Shown here: positions 8,857 through 17,690 of the stretch, piece by piece
Numbering within the stretch: position 1 is the first letter of the stretch
How the letters are laid out: each line of letters begins with the position of its first letter
Source of the DNA: Ruminococcus gauvreauii
Lineage (GTDB): Bacteria > Bacillota > Clostridia > Lachnospirales > Lachnospiraceae
NCBI RefSeq assembly: GCF_025151995.1
Contig: NZ_CP102290.1
Coordinates: forward strand, 1,550,001 to 1,614,000
Length of the DNA stretch: 64,000 nt
Direction of reading: 5' to 3'
Program-made: the position numbers and the translations under genes
The notes under the pieces: generated by a model
Told to the model about the DNA's origin: nothing
What the model saw: only the letters and a program-made list of their open reading frames with translations
The model's database searches: none

Positions 8857-9645
8857 CTATTCTCTGCTGTGTGCAGCGAGATATTTGCACATGACAATAT
8901 GCATGGCACTGGACATACGGTTCAGTTCCTGGATAATATCCCTGTGCTCATACGTTTTGCCGTTGTAGTATGCCGACACTGCGGCGACCTCCGTTTCCCT
9001 GACTGCCGTCCGGAGCTGATTCAGCAGTGCATACGTTTTCCCCAGAGCATAACTGGGCAGGATCATCTGCCTGATACCATAAAATTTTGCAGGGTTATGC
9101 GAACGCTCCCTCAGCTCTTTATGAGTCAGGCCTATGATGCTGTCCCTGATAAACGGCTCATTCAGCACGTCACAGCGCATCATCTCACGAAGTCCGTTCA
9201 GAATGTCTTCCAGATCATCGATCACTTCCTGGTCCCCGCCTGCCTCCTTAATCAGTGTCTGATTCAGCACGAACACTGCCTCCAGGCTGTCCAGTTTTCC
9301 CCGGAATACAATTCGTTTGTTGTCCTTAGGCACCAGCACATTTCCGTGCAGGTGCGTCATATGCTCCGGCTTCTCGTAATAAAATGCTCCCGTGGCATCA
9401 TCCACGAACTTCGGCTTTTCCTGTGCCTGCACAGTTACCTCCGGCATTGGCGGCACTTCCGAAGCCGTAATCTGCACCTTTTCTTTCTGCGTTTTTTTCC
9501 CGGCTCCGCTGTCAATCCTGATCCTGCACTGCTGCAGATATTCTCTGGCAGCCGGTGAGAGAATCTTCCCTTCCGGAACCGTATAGACCTCCGGCCGGGA
9601 TGCCCTCAGTTCGTCGCGCAGTATTGCTTCTGTTATGACTTTCAT
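8857..9645 (-). CDS. eutT: EutT-type corrinoid adenosyltransferase
   Basis: 262 residues. EutT converts cob(I)alamin and ATP to adenosylcobalamin, the cofactor of EutBC. Seen: an N-terminal segment (LSPAAREYLQQCRI) common to EutT proteins, a middle HLHGNVLVPKDNKRIVFRG followed by LDSLEAVF, and a helical C-terminal region with RTAVRETEVAA. The clustered cysteines of the Salmonella enzyme's metal site are not evident, so metal dependence may differ. It lies between the eutM pair and pduL. Confidence 0.85.
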   Translation of the reverse strand: MKVITEAILRDELRASRPEVYTVPEGKILSPAAREYLQQCRIRIDSGAGKKTQKEKVQITASEVPPMPEVTVQAQEKPKFVDDATGAFYYEKPEHMTHLHGNVLVPKDNKRIVFRGKLDSLEAVFVLNQTLIKEAGGDQEVIDDLEDILNGLREMMRCDVLNEPFIRDSIIGLTHKELRERSHNPAKFYGIRQMILPSYALGKTYALLNQLRTAVRETEVAAVSAYYNGKTYEHRDIIQELNRMSSAMHIVMCKYLAAHSRE

Positions 9646-9720
9646 TTTTGCGAAGCCACCTCCTTATCATTCCACACCGCCTGCCGCCGGGCTCTCTTCT
9701 GTCCGGCGGCCAGCCCGCGG

Positions 9721-10005
9721 TTATCTGGACAGAGATGGCAGAATTGCTTCCACTTCATCATGCGGTCTCGGAATCACATGGATGGATATCAGTTCACCCA
9801 CGCGCTCTGCCGCAGCCGCTCCTGCATCTGTAGCTGCCTTGACGGCTCCCACATCACCGCGCACCATTACCGTTACCAGACCGCCTCCCACGTGTTCTTT
9901 CCCGATCAGCGTCACGTTGGCCGCCTTTACCATCGCATCTGCCGCTTCAATAGATGCCACAAGGCCCCTGGTCTCTATCATTCCTAATGCCTGCATAACT
10001 GCCAT
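9721..10005 (-). CDS. eutM: EutM hexameric shell protein, copy 2
   Basis: 94 residues, one BMC domain (QALGMIETRGLVASIEAADA ... VHVIPRPH-type ending, here IHVIPRPHDEV). The start is the ATG at 10005 with AGGAGG 8 bases upstream; an in-frame TTG two codons earlier is too close to that site. It is nearly identical to the gene just upstream (10031-10312), differing mainly at the extreme ends. Such hexamers tile the facets and the pore passes small substrates. Confidence 0.95.
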   Translation of the reverse strand: MAVMQALGMIETRGLVASIEAADAMVKAANVTLIGKEHVGGGLVTVMVRGDVGAVKAATDAGAAAAERVGELISIHVIPRPHDEVEAILPSLSR

Positions 10006-10030
10006 AATCAATTCCTCCTTTTAAAAGTCG

Positions 10031-10312
10031 TTATTCTAAATGCGGAAGGATGGACTCCACTTCATCATGCGGTCTCGGGATCACATGGACGGATATCAGT
10101 TCCCCTACGCGCTCTGCTGCTGCTGCCCCCGCGTCAGTTGCCGCCTTGACAGCTCCCACATCACCGCGCACCATGACCGTCACCAGTCCGCCGCCCACAT
10201 GCTCTTTTCCGATCAAAGTCACGTTGGCCGCCTTTACCATCGCATCCGCTGCCTCGATGGACGCTACAAGTCCTTTTGTCTCTATCATTCCCAATGCCTG
10301 CATTGCTGCCAT
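10031..10312 (-). CDS. eutM: EutM hexameric shell protein, copy 1
   Basis: 93 residues, single BMC domain, the tandem twin of 9721-10005. The two proteins differ at only about eight positions, mostly near the C-terminus (SILPHLE here against AILPSLSR). DNA identity is high but many synonymous third positions differ, so the duplication is not very recent or is kept under protein-level selection. Same ribosome-site layout as its twin. Confidence 0.95.
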   Translation of the reverse strand: MAAMQALGMIETKGLVASIEAADAMVKAANVTLIGKEHVGGGLVTVMVRGDVGAVKAATDAGAAAAERVGELISVHVIPRPHDEVESILPHLE

Positions 10313-10330
10313 AATCAATTCCTCCTTCTG

Positions 10331-11806
10331 TTAAGCCAAGCGAAGCCGCTTGATAATCTCGCTCACTACTGCATCAATATCAATATCTTCATAACTCTGC
10401 GGCCTGCAGACACCCTCGGAACAGTCAGGCAGGCTCGCCTGTACATCTTCAATCTCCTGAATGCCCTCCGCCACATAGCGCAGGTTCAGCAGATTCTCCG
10501 GACCTACATTTTCCGATGTGGCACTTCCGCCGACAGCGCCGCAGCCCAATGTCAGCGCCGGCATCAGACCCGTGGTTCCGCCGATGCCGCCCAGCGCACT
10601 CGGTGTATTTACTACGATCCTGGATGCCGGAATCCGCTTTGCAAAATATTCGACCATACCGTCATCCTTCGTGTGGATGGAGAAAGTATGCCCCGCTCCC
10701 TCATAGTGAAGGATCTCCTGACAGAGCTCACAGATCTCCACATAGGACGGTGCCGTGTAAAATGCGAGAATCGGCGCCAGTTTTTCATTGGAATAAGGGT
10801 GTCCTCTGCCAATACCATCTTCCCTGGCTACCAGGACCCTGGTTCCCTCCGGAATCGTGATATCCGCCATCTCTGCGATCACTGCCGCGTTTTTTCCCAC
10901 GATCATCGGATTCATGGTACCGTTGGCACGGAGGATAAAAGTTCCCAGTTTCCTGATCTGTTCACTGTCCAGGAAATACGCCCCCTGCCGTTCCATCTCG
11001 TTTCGGACTGCTTCCTCCATACCCTCATCGCAGACGACAGACTGCTCCGATGCACAGATCGTGCCGTTGTCGAACGTCTTGGAGTCCATGATCCGTTTGA
11101 CTGCCAGCGGCAGGTCAGCCGTCTTCTCTATGTAGGCGGGTCCGTTTCCGGGGCCTACTCCGATCGCCGGTGTGCCCGATGAATATGCCGCCCGTACCAT
11201 GGCCGATCCGCCCGTCGCCAGGATCATCGCAATGTCCGGGTGGCGCATCAGATTGTCGGTGGCCTGCACGGTAGGAATGGTAATGCAGGATACGAGATCC
11301 TCATTGCCGCCCATCTCCGCAATCGCCTGGCGGATCACCTTCACCGTCTCCAGGATACAGTTCCTGGCATTTGGATGTGGGGAAAATACGATGGCATTTC
11401 CAGCCTTGACCGCAATCTCAGCCTTGTACAATGCCGTCGACGTCGGGTTGGTGGACGGTATCAGCCCGGCGATCACGCCGACCGGAACTGCCAGAGTCCG
11501 CACCTTTCGTTCCTCATCCCTGCCTATTTCACCTATGGTCTTCATGTCTTTGATATGTTCATATACGCCGTTGCTGGCGAATACATTTTTAATGATTTTA
11601 TCAGCTTCCACGCCGAATCCCGTTTCTTCGCGGGCCATCCTGGCCAGGCGCTTTGCATTCCGCACGCCGGCATACGCGATTGATTTTACGATCGCGTCTA
11701 CCTCTTTCTGATTCTTTGTACACAATTCATTCTGGGCAGCCTTGGCTTTTTCCACAAGCTCGCGTACTTCCTGCACTGACAAAAGATCTTTATCGTATAA
11801 CTGCAT
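10331..11806 (-). CDS. eutE: EutE CoA-acylating acetaldehyde dehydrogenase
   Basis: 491 residues. Oxidises acetaldehyde to acetyl-CoA with NAD+ in the compartment lumen. Seen: the catalytic cysteine context NGTICASEQSVVC, the nucleotide segment AVPVGVIAGLIPSTNPTST, and a C-terminal FTLGCGAVGGSATSENVGP-type segment (LTLGCGAVGG). The N-terminal helix (LLSVQEVRELVEKAKAAQ) is of the encapsulation type. Length and motifs are typical of EutE/PduP. It follows the EutK-like shell gene by 3 bases. Confidence 0.96.
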   Translation of the reverse strand: MQLYDKDLLSVQEVRELVEKAKAAQNELCTKNQKEVDAIVKSIAYAGVRNAKRLARMAREETGFGVEADKIIKNVFASNGVYEHIKDMKTIGEIGRDEERKVRTLAVPVGVIAGLIPSTNPTSTALYKAEIAVKAGNAIVFSPHPNARNCILETVKVIRQAIAEMGGNEDLVSCITIPTVQATDNLMRHPDIAMILATGGSAMVRAAYSSGTPAIGVGPGNGPAYIEKTADLPLAVKRIMDSKTFDNGTICASEQSVVCDEGMEEAVRNEMERQGAYFLDSEQIRKLGTFILRANGTMNPMIVGKNAAVIAEMADITIPEGTRVLVAREDGIGRGHPYSNEKLAPILAFYTAPSYVEICELCQEILHYEGAGHTFSIHTKDDGMVEYFAKRIPASRIVVNTPSALGGIGGTTGLMPALTLGCGAVGGSATSENVGPENLLNLRYVAEGIQEIEDVQASLPDCSEGVCRPQSYEDIDIDAVVSEIIKRLRLA

Positions 11807-11809
11807 ATT

Positions 11810-12397
11810 TTAATTCTCCTGTCTCACAAATTCCAATATCTTTTGAATCAGTTCCTGTTTCTTGGCAAAACGGATCTCCGGTGATGTCATATTGGTAACT
11901 TCCAGCTCCCTGGCGAGTCTGCGAAGAGCGTCAACCGTCATCTTCTGCAGCTTCTCGGGGCTTAATTCCTGCCCGTCGTCCTCCACCCCGGCAGGCTGCT
12001 GTTCCTCCAGCTGTCCCGCTTCCGGTTCATTGACGATTTCCGGCGATTGGGTGACTCTGGCATCCTCGATGACTTCCGCCGCCTCCGCCTGCACCTGTCC
12101 GGTCTCAACCGAAGCTTTGCTGTCACTGCCTGCCTTTGAAATCATCCTGCCGACATCTTTTGCGGGACGCGGGATCACGTGTACCGATACGACAGTACCC
12201 ACACGGCCCGCTGCAGCCGCCGATGCATCGACAGCCGCCTTCACCGCGCCCACATCACCCTCGACCATGACCGTCACCAGTCCGCCTCTCACCTTTACGA
12301 CATCCGTCAGAGACACATTTGCCGCCTTAAGCGCACTATCCAAAGCTTCCACCGCTGCAAGGTAGCCATATACTTCGATCATTCCCAATGCTTTCAT
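11810..12397 (-). CDS. EutK-like shell protein: BMC domain plus acidic linker and Rho_N/SAP-like tail
   Basis: 195 residues. Residues 1-90 form a single BMC domain (ALGMIEVYGYLAAVEALDSA, ending VHVIPRPAKDV). Then comes an acidic, low-complexity linker (about 95-145). The C-terminal about 45 residues (LQKMTVDALRRLARELEV, then KKQELIQKILEFV) look like a Rho N-terminal or SAP-type helix-extended-loop-helix module. EutK of enteric bacteria also carries a C-terminal nucleic-acid-binding-like helix-turn-helix domain, so the layout is analogous although the tail looks different. Whether it binds nucleic acid is unknown. Confidence 0.85.
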   Translation of the reverse strand: MKALGMIEVYGYLAAVEALDSALKAANVSLTDVVKVRGGLVTVMVEGDVGAVKAAVDASAAAAGRVGTVVSVHVIPRPAKDVGRMISKAGSDSKASVETGQVQAEAAEVIEDARVTQSPEIVNEPEAGQLEEQQPAGVEDDGQELSPEKLQKMTVDALRRLARELEVTNMTSPEIRFAKKQELIQKILEFVRQEN

Positions 12398-12432
12398 ATA
12401 GTACCTCCGCTGCTATCACGATGCCGCCTGCT

Positions 12433-13083
12433 CTACTCTTTTGGATTTTCCGCTACGAATTCCACTGCCTGGGCAAATGCATCACAGGCCGCTTTGCATG
12501 CAGACTGGCTGCCCGTGAGCAGCGCGCCGCCGAAGTTTGTCTCTGACGGGGGCGCGTACAGTACGCACATTCTTACGTCAGCCGCCTTCAGAGCCGCATC
12601 AACCCCGTACATAGCCTCAAGAGGAGGCGCGATCAGATAAGCCAGCGCTTCGCCTTCCGCGATTCCTGCTCCATCAGACAGATAAGAGCCGGTGCGGGAG
12701 ATACAGTGTGCATAATAGACGATGGTGTCGTCTTCGTTAGCAGAGACAAAATGAGCCTCATTTTCAATCACATCCACGCAGGCTTCCAGTCCGCTTCTCA
12801 CTTCCGCCGGATTCGGTCCTGCCAGAATGCCGATGATCTCACCCGCCAGCTTCGTGTTGGCATTGTCAGCGCCCCCGTAGAAGCTTTTTGCATAGACGAC
12901 CTTTACGTCCGCCTTCTTGGTTGCCTCATCAAGAGCCGTATACGTAACATCATCACAGTTCGAGGTGATCAGAGCCACGGATTTCTGGTCCGGCGCCAGA
13001 TTCAGTTCCTTCGCCATATCCGGGCTGACATTCGATATGATTTTGGTTGCAAGTACATTCGCTTTGATTGGATCTCGTTTCAT
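12433..13083 (-). CDS. eutL: EutL trimeric shell protein
   Basis: 216 residues with two divergent, circularly permuted BMC domains, as in EutL. Seen: LGLITSNCDDVTY-like ALITSNCDDVTYTALDEATK, YAKSFYGGADNAN, and the second-repeat CVLYAPPSETNFGGALLTG. EutL trimers have a gated central pore and can bind ethanolamine and cobalamin in known structures. It lies 20 bp after eutC in the canonical order B-C-L. Confidence 0.96.
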   Translation of the reverse strand: MKRDPIKANVLATKIISNVSPDMAKELNLAPDQKSVALITSNCDDVTYTALDEATKKADVKVVYAKSFYGGADNANTKLAGEIIGILAGPNPAEVRSGLEACVDVIENEAHFVSANEDDTIVYYAHCISRTGSYLSDGAGIAEGEALAYLIAPPLEAMYGVDAALKAADVRMCVLYAPPSETNFGGALLTGSQSACKAACDAFAQAVEFVAENPKE

Positions 13084-13103
13084 TTGATTCCCTCCTATCG
13101 TAC

Positions 13104-13994
13104 TTAGAGTTTCAGATCAGTTCCGCTGGCTTTCATCTCCAAAATTTTCTTTATAATATCGGCGATATGTGCCCCTGCCTCAGCCGGAATCGTGCCGTCC
13201 TTGTGAATATTGGAAACTACCGTTCTCCTGGCCTCAGGCATTCCGACCGTTGCCCTGTAGGCAATATATGCGGACATGGACTTTGCCGTGATCAGTCCCG
13301 GCCGTTCTCCGATCAGCACACAGGTCACTTCCGCTCCGGTGATCTCCGAGATCTGATCCATCGCCCCTACACGCCCGTATTTTACGAAAAACGGGGTTCC
13401 GCACTCGATCCCCGCGCTCTTAAGTCCCTGCTGGATCGCCGGCAGCACATCCCCGATGTTTGCCGCAACAGCCGCTGAACTCAGTCCGTCTGACACGTAG
13501 ATCTGAACCTTCGGGTTCATCCTGCATTTTTCTTTGATGGTCTGCACCGCTTCGTCATTCAGTCTTCTTCCGAGGTCCGGCCTCGTCAGATATGTATCTT
13601 TGTTGTCACAGCACGTCTGCACTGTGAACAGTCCCATGTTATCGATGAAATCCTGGTCAACGTCTGAGAACACTGCGTCCTGCGCCGCCGAATGAGCTGC
13701 CCGAAACTGAAGGACCGGATCCGTCTTATAGCGGGCGCCTGCCTTTCCGATTCCCAGGCGGCAGGGAGCGTACTGTTTCAGGTCGTAGTATGCCTCCCCG
13801 TTCACCGGATGTTCAACGAGATACTGCATTTTGATATCTACTTCCGTCACGTCCGGAATACAGCCTTCTTCAATCACAGGTGCGCCGGCATCGGAAGATT
13901 TTGCTGCAGCTGCAGGGGAACCGTCCGTTTGATTCAGATTCATTTCCACCAAAACCTGTTCAATAATACTTCTCAAATCCTTTTCATTAACCAA
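13104..13994 (-). CDS. eutC: EutC, ethanolamine ammonia-lyase small subunit
   Basis: About 296 residues. Together with EutB it splits ethanolamine into acetaldehyde and ammonia with adenosylcobalamin. Seen: an N-terminal targeting helix (LRSIIEQVLVEMN), a variable linker, then conserved LGIGKAGARYKTDPVLQFR, VYVSDGLSSAAV-like IYVSDGLSSAAVAANI, and LIGERPGLITAKSMSAYIAY. The start is uncertain: a GTG at 14003 lies inside the AGGAGGTGG ribosome site, so the TTG at 13994, 8 bases after AGGAGG, is preferred. Confidence 0.95.
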   Translation of the reverse strand: MVNEKDLRSIIEQVLVEMNLNQTDGSPAAAAKSSDAGAPVIEEGCIPDVTEVDIKMQYLVEHPVNGEAYYDLKQYAPCRLGIGKAGARYKTDPVLQFRAAHSAAQDAVFSDVDQDFIDNMGLFTVQTCCDNKDTYLTRPDLGRRLNDEAVQTIKEKCRMNPKVQIYVSDGLSSAAVAANIGDVLPAIQQGLKSAGIECGTPFFVKYGRVGAMDQISEITGAEVTCVLIGERPGLITAKSMSAYIAYRATVGMPEARRTVVSNIHKDGTIPAEAGAHIADIIKKILEMKASGTDLKL

Positions 13995-14006
13995 ACTTTC
14001 CACCTC

Positions 14007-15386
14007 CTATTTGCTCAAAAATACGGATGCATCGCCTGCCAGCGGCGTCAGTTTTCCATTCTCGGAGAATCCCATCTTTTCCAGCCACGCATCGAATTCT
14101 TTAATCGGACGAAGTCCGAATACTTCGCGGAGTCCTGCTGCTTCATGGTAACCGGTACACTGGTACATCAGCATACAGTCGTCGCCCTGCGGCACACCCA
14201 TGACGTAGTTGCAGCCTGCCGCCACCAGCAGAGTCGCCAGGTTCTCGATATCATTCTGGTCAGCCTTCATATGATTCGTATAACATGCATCACAGCCCAT
14301 CGGGATGCCTGTCAGCTTGCCCATGAAATGATCCTCAAGGCCTGCACGGATTACCTGCTTGGAATCATACAGATACTCGGGTCCGATAAATCCTACGACC
14401 GTGTTAACCAGGAATGGCTGATACCGTTTGGCAAATCCATAACATCTTGCTTCCATGGTCACCTGATCCCAGCCGTTATGTGCCTCGGATGACAGCTCAG
14501 AACCCTGCCCCGTCTCAAAGTACATCACGTTCGGACCCGTGCTGGTGCCTTTGTGAAGCATCATATCACGTCCCTCATCCAGCATGGATGCCGTCAGTCC
14601 GAATGCCTCATTTCCCATCTGAGATCCCGCGATGGACTGGAACATCAGATCGATCGGAGCCCCCAGCCTGTCAGCCGCCTCCATCTGCGTGGTGACATGT
14701 GCGAGTACACAGATCTGTGTCGGCACATCCCACTCGTTTTTGAACTCGTCAAAGTTTCTCAGGATTCTTGCAACACTTTCCACCGAGTCATCCACCGGAT
14801 TCAGTCCGATCACCGCGTCACCGCAGCCAAGACTTAAGCCTTCCATTACGGATGCCATGATGCCTTTCGGATCATCTGTCGTATGGTTGGGCTGCAGACG
14901 TGAGGAAAATGTTCCCGGCAGACCGATCGTTGTGTTGCAGTGTGCCGATACCCTGATCTTCTTCGCTGCATAGATCAGATCCAGATTGCTCATCAATTTG
15001 CAGACAGCTGCCACCATCTCACTGGTGATGCCCCTGGATGCCCTGCGGACCATATCTCCCGTGGTCTCTGTATCCAGGATCCACTCGCGGAACTCGGCTA
15101 CCGTCTTGTTCTTGATCTCCCCGTAGATGGTCTCGTTGACGGAATCCTGGATGATCCTGGTCACCTCATCCTCCTCATAGGGAACTGCCGGATTGTTGCG
15201 GAGGTCTTCCAATGTGATATGTGAAAGCACAACTTTCGCAGCTACTCTTTCCTCTGCAGATTCTGCGGCAATTCCTGCCAGCTTATCGCCGGACTTTTCT
15301 TCATTGGCTTTTGCCATGACTTCGCGAAGAGATTTAAATTCATATACCCTGCCAAATAATTTTGTCTTTAATATCAATCCTTTCAC
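14007..15386 (-). CDS. eutB: EutB, ethanolamine ammonia-lyase large subunit
   Basis: 459 residues, the usual size. TIM-barrel subunit carrying the substrate site and, with EutC, the cobalamin site. Seen: GDKLAGIAAESAEERVAAK, IGLPGTFSSRLQPNHTTDDP, GLSLGCGDAVIGLNPVDDS, and YFETGQGSELSSEAHNG. Start ATG at 15386 follows a GGAGG site. It lies between eutA and eutC, the canonical A-B-C order. Confidence 0.98.
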   Translation of the reverse strand: MKGLILKTKLFGRVYEFKSLREVMAKANEEKSGDKLAGIAAESAEERVAAKVVLSHITLEDLRNNPAVPYEEDEVTRIIQDSVNETIYGEIKNKTVAEFREWILDTETTGDMVRRASRGITSEMVAAVCKLMSNLDLIYAAKKIRVSAHCNTTIGLPGTFSSRLQPNHTTDDPKGIMASVMEGLSLGCGDAVIGLNPVDDSVESVARILRNFDEFKNEWDVPTQICVLAHVTTQMEAADRLGAPIDLMFQSIAGSQMGNEAFGLTASMLDEGRDMMLHKGTSTGPNVMYFETGQGSELSSEAHNGWDQVTMEARCYGFAKRYQPFLVNTVVGFIGPEYLYDSKQVIRAGLEDHFMGKLTGIPMGCDACYTNHMKADQNDIENLATLLVAAGCNYVMGVPQGDDCMLMYQCTGYHEAAGLREVFGLRPIKEFDAWLEKMGFSENGKLTPLAGDASVFLSK

Positions 15387-15395
15387 CCTCCTTTT

Positions 15396-16826
15396 TCATG
15401 AGTTAAATATTAAGGTTTTGGTCACGACCGGAACCACGCGCCCCATGGCTACGGGTTCCCCGATGTCAATGTAGTCGCCGTCATTCGCGTATATCCCGTC
15501 AATGCAGATGATGTCCTTCCCGTTTTCAAGAAGTACGTTCAGCGCATTTCCGAGTGCCTTGGCGATATCATTCTCTATCACCAGAATCAGCGGATGGGGA
15601 CCCTTGATGATCTCCTCCGCCCCCTGCGCTATGCAGCGGGCAAGTTCCTGAATCTGTGCAAACGTGGTATGATAATCGCCGGAAAAAACGATGGCAACCT
15701 GTCCCAGCACACCATCCGTCCCATAAAGAGGCAGCTTTTTTCGAATGGTATCCTGAAACCCTGCCGGTTCCCGTTCCTCCTCCGCCGGAACCTTCAGAAC
15801 CGGAATGTTTTTAATCGGCAGCTTTCCGCTTGTATAGCTGATGGTACTGCCGCTAACATTTGTTGTGTGTGTGCCTGCGCCGACCACCGTCGCCCGGATC
15901 GTCTCGGCGGCCGGATACCGCCTGACTGCCTGCAGCGCCCTGTTTTGCCTCACTGCCCTTGCCAGCAGTACGCCGATATCCCCATACTGGAATACGTCTT
16001 TCGGCTCATCCTCATAAATGCAGCTGGCGACTCCGCCGGAATAGGTAAGCGCCATGATCCCCGGCGTATCCGGCAGCATGTTTCCCTGATTGGTATAAAG
16101 TCCCCGGTGTACGCGGTCAGCCGGACTCAAGTGCAGCGCCATGGCAAGCTGTTCCGCCATCCGCTCACAGATACGGTACAGGATCCGTTCATCCGCCGTA
16201 TCCCCCTCCCGGAGGGGAATCTCATACGCTTCCGCCAGTCTTAAAATTCCGGGAAAGATATAACGGATCTTTCCGCCCTCAATCCTGATCAGCCGTCCCC
16301 CGATATCCAGGCAGCAGGTGCCTTTTAGTTTTCCCTTCTGGAACAGCGCTATGTTACTGGTTCCTCCTCCAATATCCACATTGGCTATCACCTCCCGATG
16401 TTCCTCTGACAACTGATCCGTACCGGCGCCTCTGGCAGAAAGTACAGCCTCCAGGTCCGGCCCGGCAGTGGCAACCACGAAGTCGCCCGCCATATCACTC
16501 AGAGAGTTCAGAACACTGTTGGCGTTCTGCTTCCTGGCAGTCTCGCCGGTGATGATGACTGCCCCTGTATGCAGATCCTCCGGCTTCATGCCGGCATTTT
16601 GGTATTCCATCTGAATGATCTCTTTCACTCTGGCCGCATCAATCTCCGTCTGGGACAGAAGCGGCGTAAAATAAATCCGGCTGCGGTAAGTCACTTCCTT
16701 TTCCACAATGCTGATGCGGGGCACCATGTAACTGCTGGCCCTGTTCTCAATGGTCAGCCTGCTGAAGATCAGCTGCGTGGTCGAAGTTCCGATATCTATT
16801 CCAACACTTAAAATTGTCTCCCGCAT
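15396..16826 (-). CDS. eutA: EutA, ethanolamine ammonia-lyase reactivating factor
   Basis: 476 residues. EutA is an ATPase of the actin/Hsp70 fold that exchanges damaged cobalamin in EutBC for fresh adenosylcobalamin. Seen: VGIDIGTSTTQLIFSRL at the N-terminus, VANVDIGGGTSNIALF near residue 150, and VVGAGTHTTNVSGSTI near residue 320. It directly precedes eutB. Confidence 0.97.
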   Translation of the reverse strand: MRETILSVGIDIGTSTTQLIFSRLTIENRASSYMVPRISIVEKEVTYRSRIYFTPLLSQTEIDAARVKEIIQMEYQNAGMKPEDLHTGAVIITGETARKQNANSVLNSLSDMAGDFVVATAGPDLEAVLSARGAGTDQLSEEHREVIANVDIGGGTSNIALFQKGKLKGTCCLDIGGRLIRIEGGKIRYIFPGILRLAEAYEIPLREGDTADERILYRICERMAEQLAMALHLSPADRVHRGLYTNQGNMLPDTPGIMALTYSGGVASCIYEDEPKDVFQYGDIGVLLARAVRQNRALQAVRRYPAAETIRATVVGAGTHTTNVSGSTISYTSGKLPIKNIPVLKVPAEEEREPAGFQDTIRKKLPLYGTDGVLGQVAIVFSGDYHTTFAQIQELARCIAQGAEEIIKGPHPLILVIENDIAKALGNALNVLLENGKDIICIDGIYANDGDYIDIGEPVAMGRVVPVVTKTLIFNS

Positions 16827-16850
16827 GGGAATCGCCTCCCTTATGTAACC

Positions 16851-17303
16851 CTACTCTTTCTCTTCCCCCTTAAAAAACCGTATCAGCTCCTCAAAACCGG
16901 TCCCGTCATAGCTGCTGGTCACGAAGATGTCCCGCGCTCCCGCCATCTGAAGATACTGTTTTGCATCCTCCACCTGTTCCGGAGTCGCAAGGTCATTCTT
17001 CGTGACAACACCGATACAGGGCTTGGCAAATGTGCTGGAGTATCCCGGCGGAAACATCGTTCCCTCCTCATCCGCCTGCTGGACCAGAACGATCAGATCG
17101 GCATCCGCCGCCGTCACAATCAGCGCCCCCCTGAGGTGAGTCCTCTCGAGATACTCTCCCGGTGTGTCGATGATGTTGTCGTTAATGATCTCTATGGTCT
17201 GTGTTTTGTGATACTTCAAATCTTCCTGATTGATATACTGGCACAGCGTCGTCTTACCTGCCATCGACCGCCCGATCAGGATAATCCTTTTTTTTGCTGT
17301 CAT
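16851..17303 (-). CDS. eutP: EutP, P-loop GTPase/kinase-like protein
   Basis: 150 residues. Ras-like NTPase with a Walker A loop (GRSMAGKT, residues 11-18), switch-II motif DTPGEY and the guanine-specificity motif TKND. EutP has been reported to have acetate-kinase activity in Salmonella, and its PduV relative associates with the shell. Present between eutS and eutA. Confidence 0.93.
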   Translation of the reverse strand: MTAKKRIILIGRSMAGKTTLCQYINQEDLKYHKTQTIEIINDNIIDTPGEYLERTHLRGALIVTAADADLIVLVQQADEEGTMFPPGYSSTFAKPCIGVVTKNDLATPEQVEDAKQYLQMAGARDIFVTSSYDGTGFEELIRFFKGEEKE

Positions 17304-17314
17304 TTTGCCTTCCT

Positions 17315-17662
17315 CTATGAACGGGTTACAGGTGCGGGGGCAAATCCCATCACGTCACAGAGCACTTTCATCACATCCTGCAGCGCCGCCTCCACCTCCG
17401 AAACCTCTCCCGTAATAATCAGTGAACCATTAAACCTGTCCACAAATCCAATTTTTATCCCCGCCGCCTTGCTCGCTACGTCTGCGGCGATAATTGCCGC
17501 CTCACTCGGTGTGATCGTAAAGATCCCGATGGCACCGCTGGCATCGATAAGTCCCATTTTTGCATACAGCTCTTTTACCGGGTGTGGAATCACATGAGCC
17601 AGTGTCACCTGCTTGCCCGGCACAAATTCCTGTATGATACGCTCTTTCTTACCATCAAACAT
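17315..17662 (-). CDS. eutS: EutS shell protein (circularly permuted BMC)
   Basis: 115 residues of the EutS/PduU type: an N-terminal strand segment (RIIQEFVPGKQVTLAHVIPHP) that forms a beta-barrel cap, then the permuted BMC fold (AIGIFTITPSEAAIIAADVA, NGSLIITGEVSEVEAAL). It is second in the operon, followed 11 bp later by eutP, the same pairing seen in other eut loci. Confidence 0.95.
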   Translation of the reverse strand: MFDGKKERIIQEFVPGKQVTLAHVIPHPVKELYAKMGLIDASGAIGIFTITPSEAAIIAADVASKAAGIKIGFVDRFNGSLIITGEVSEVEAALQDVMKVLCDVMGFAPAPVTRS

Positions 17663-17690
17663 AACCGTCGCCTCTTTCTGTTATCGCATC

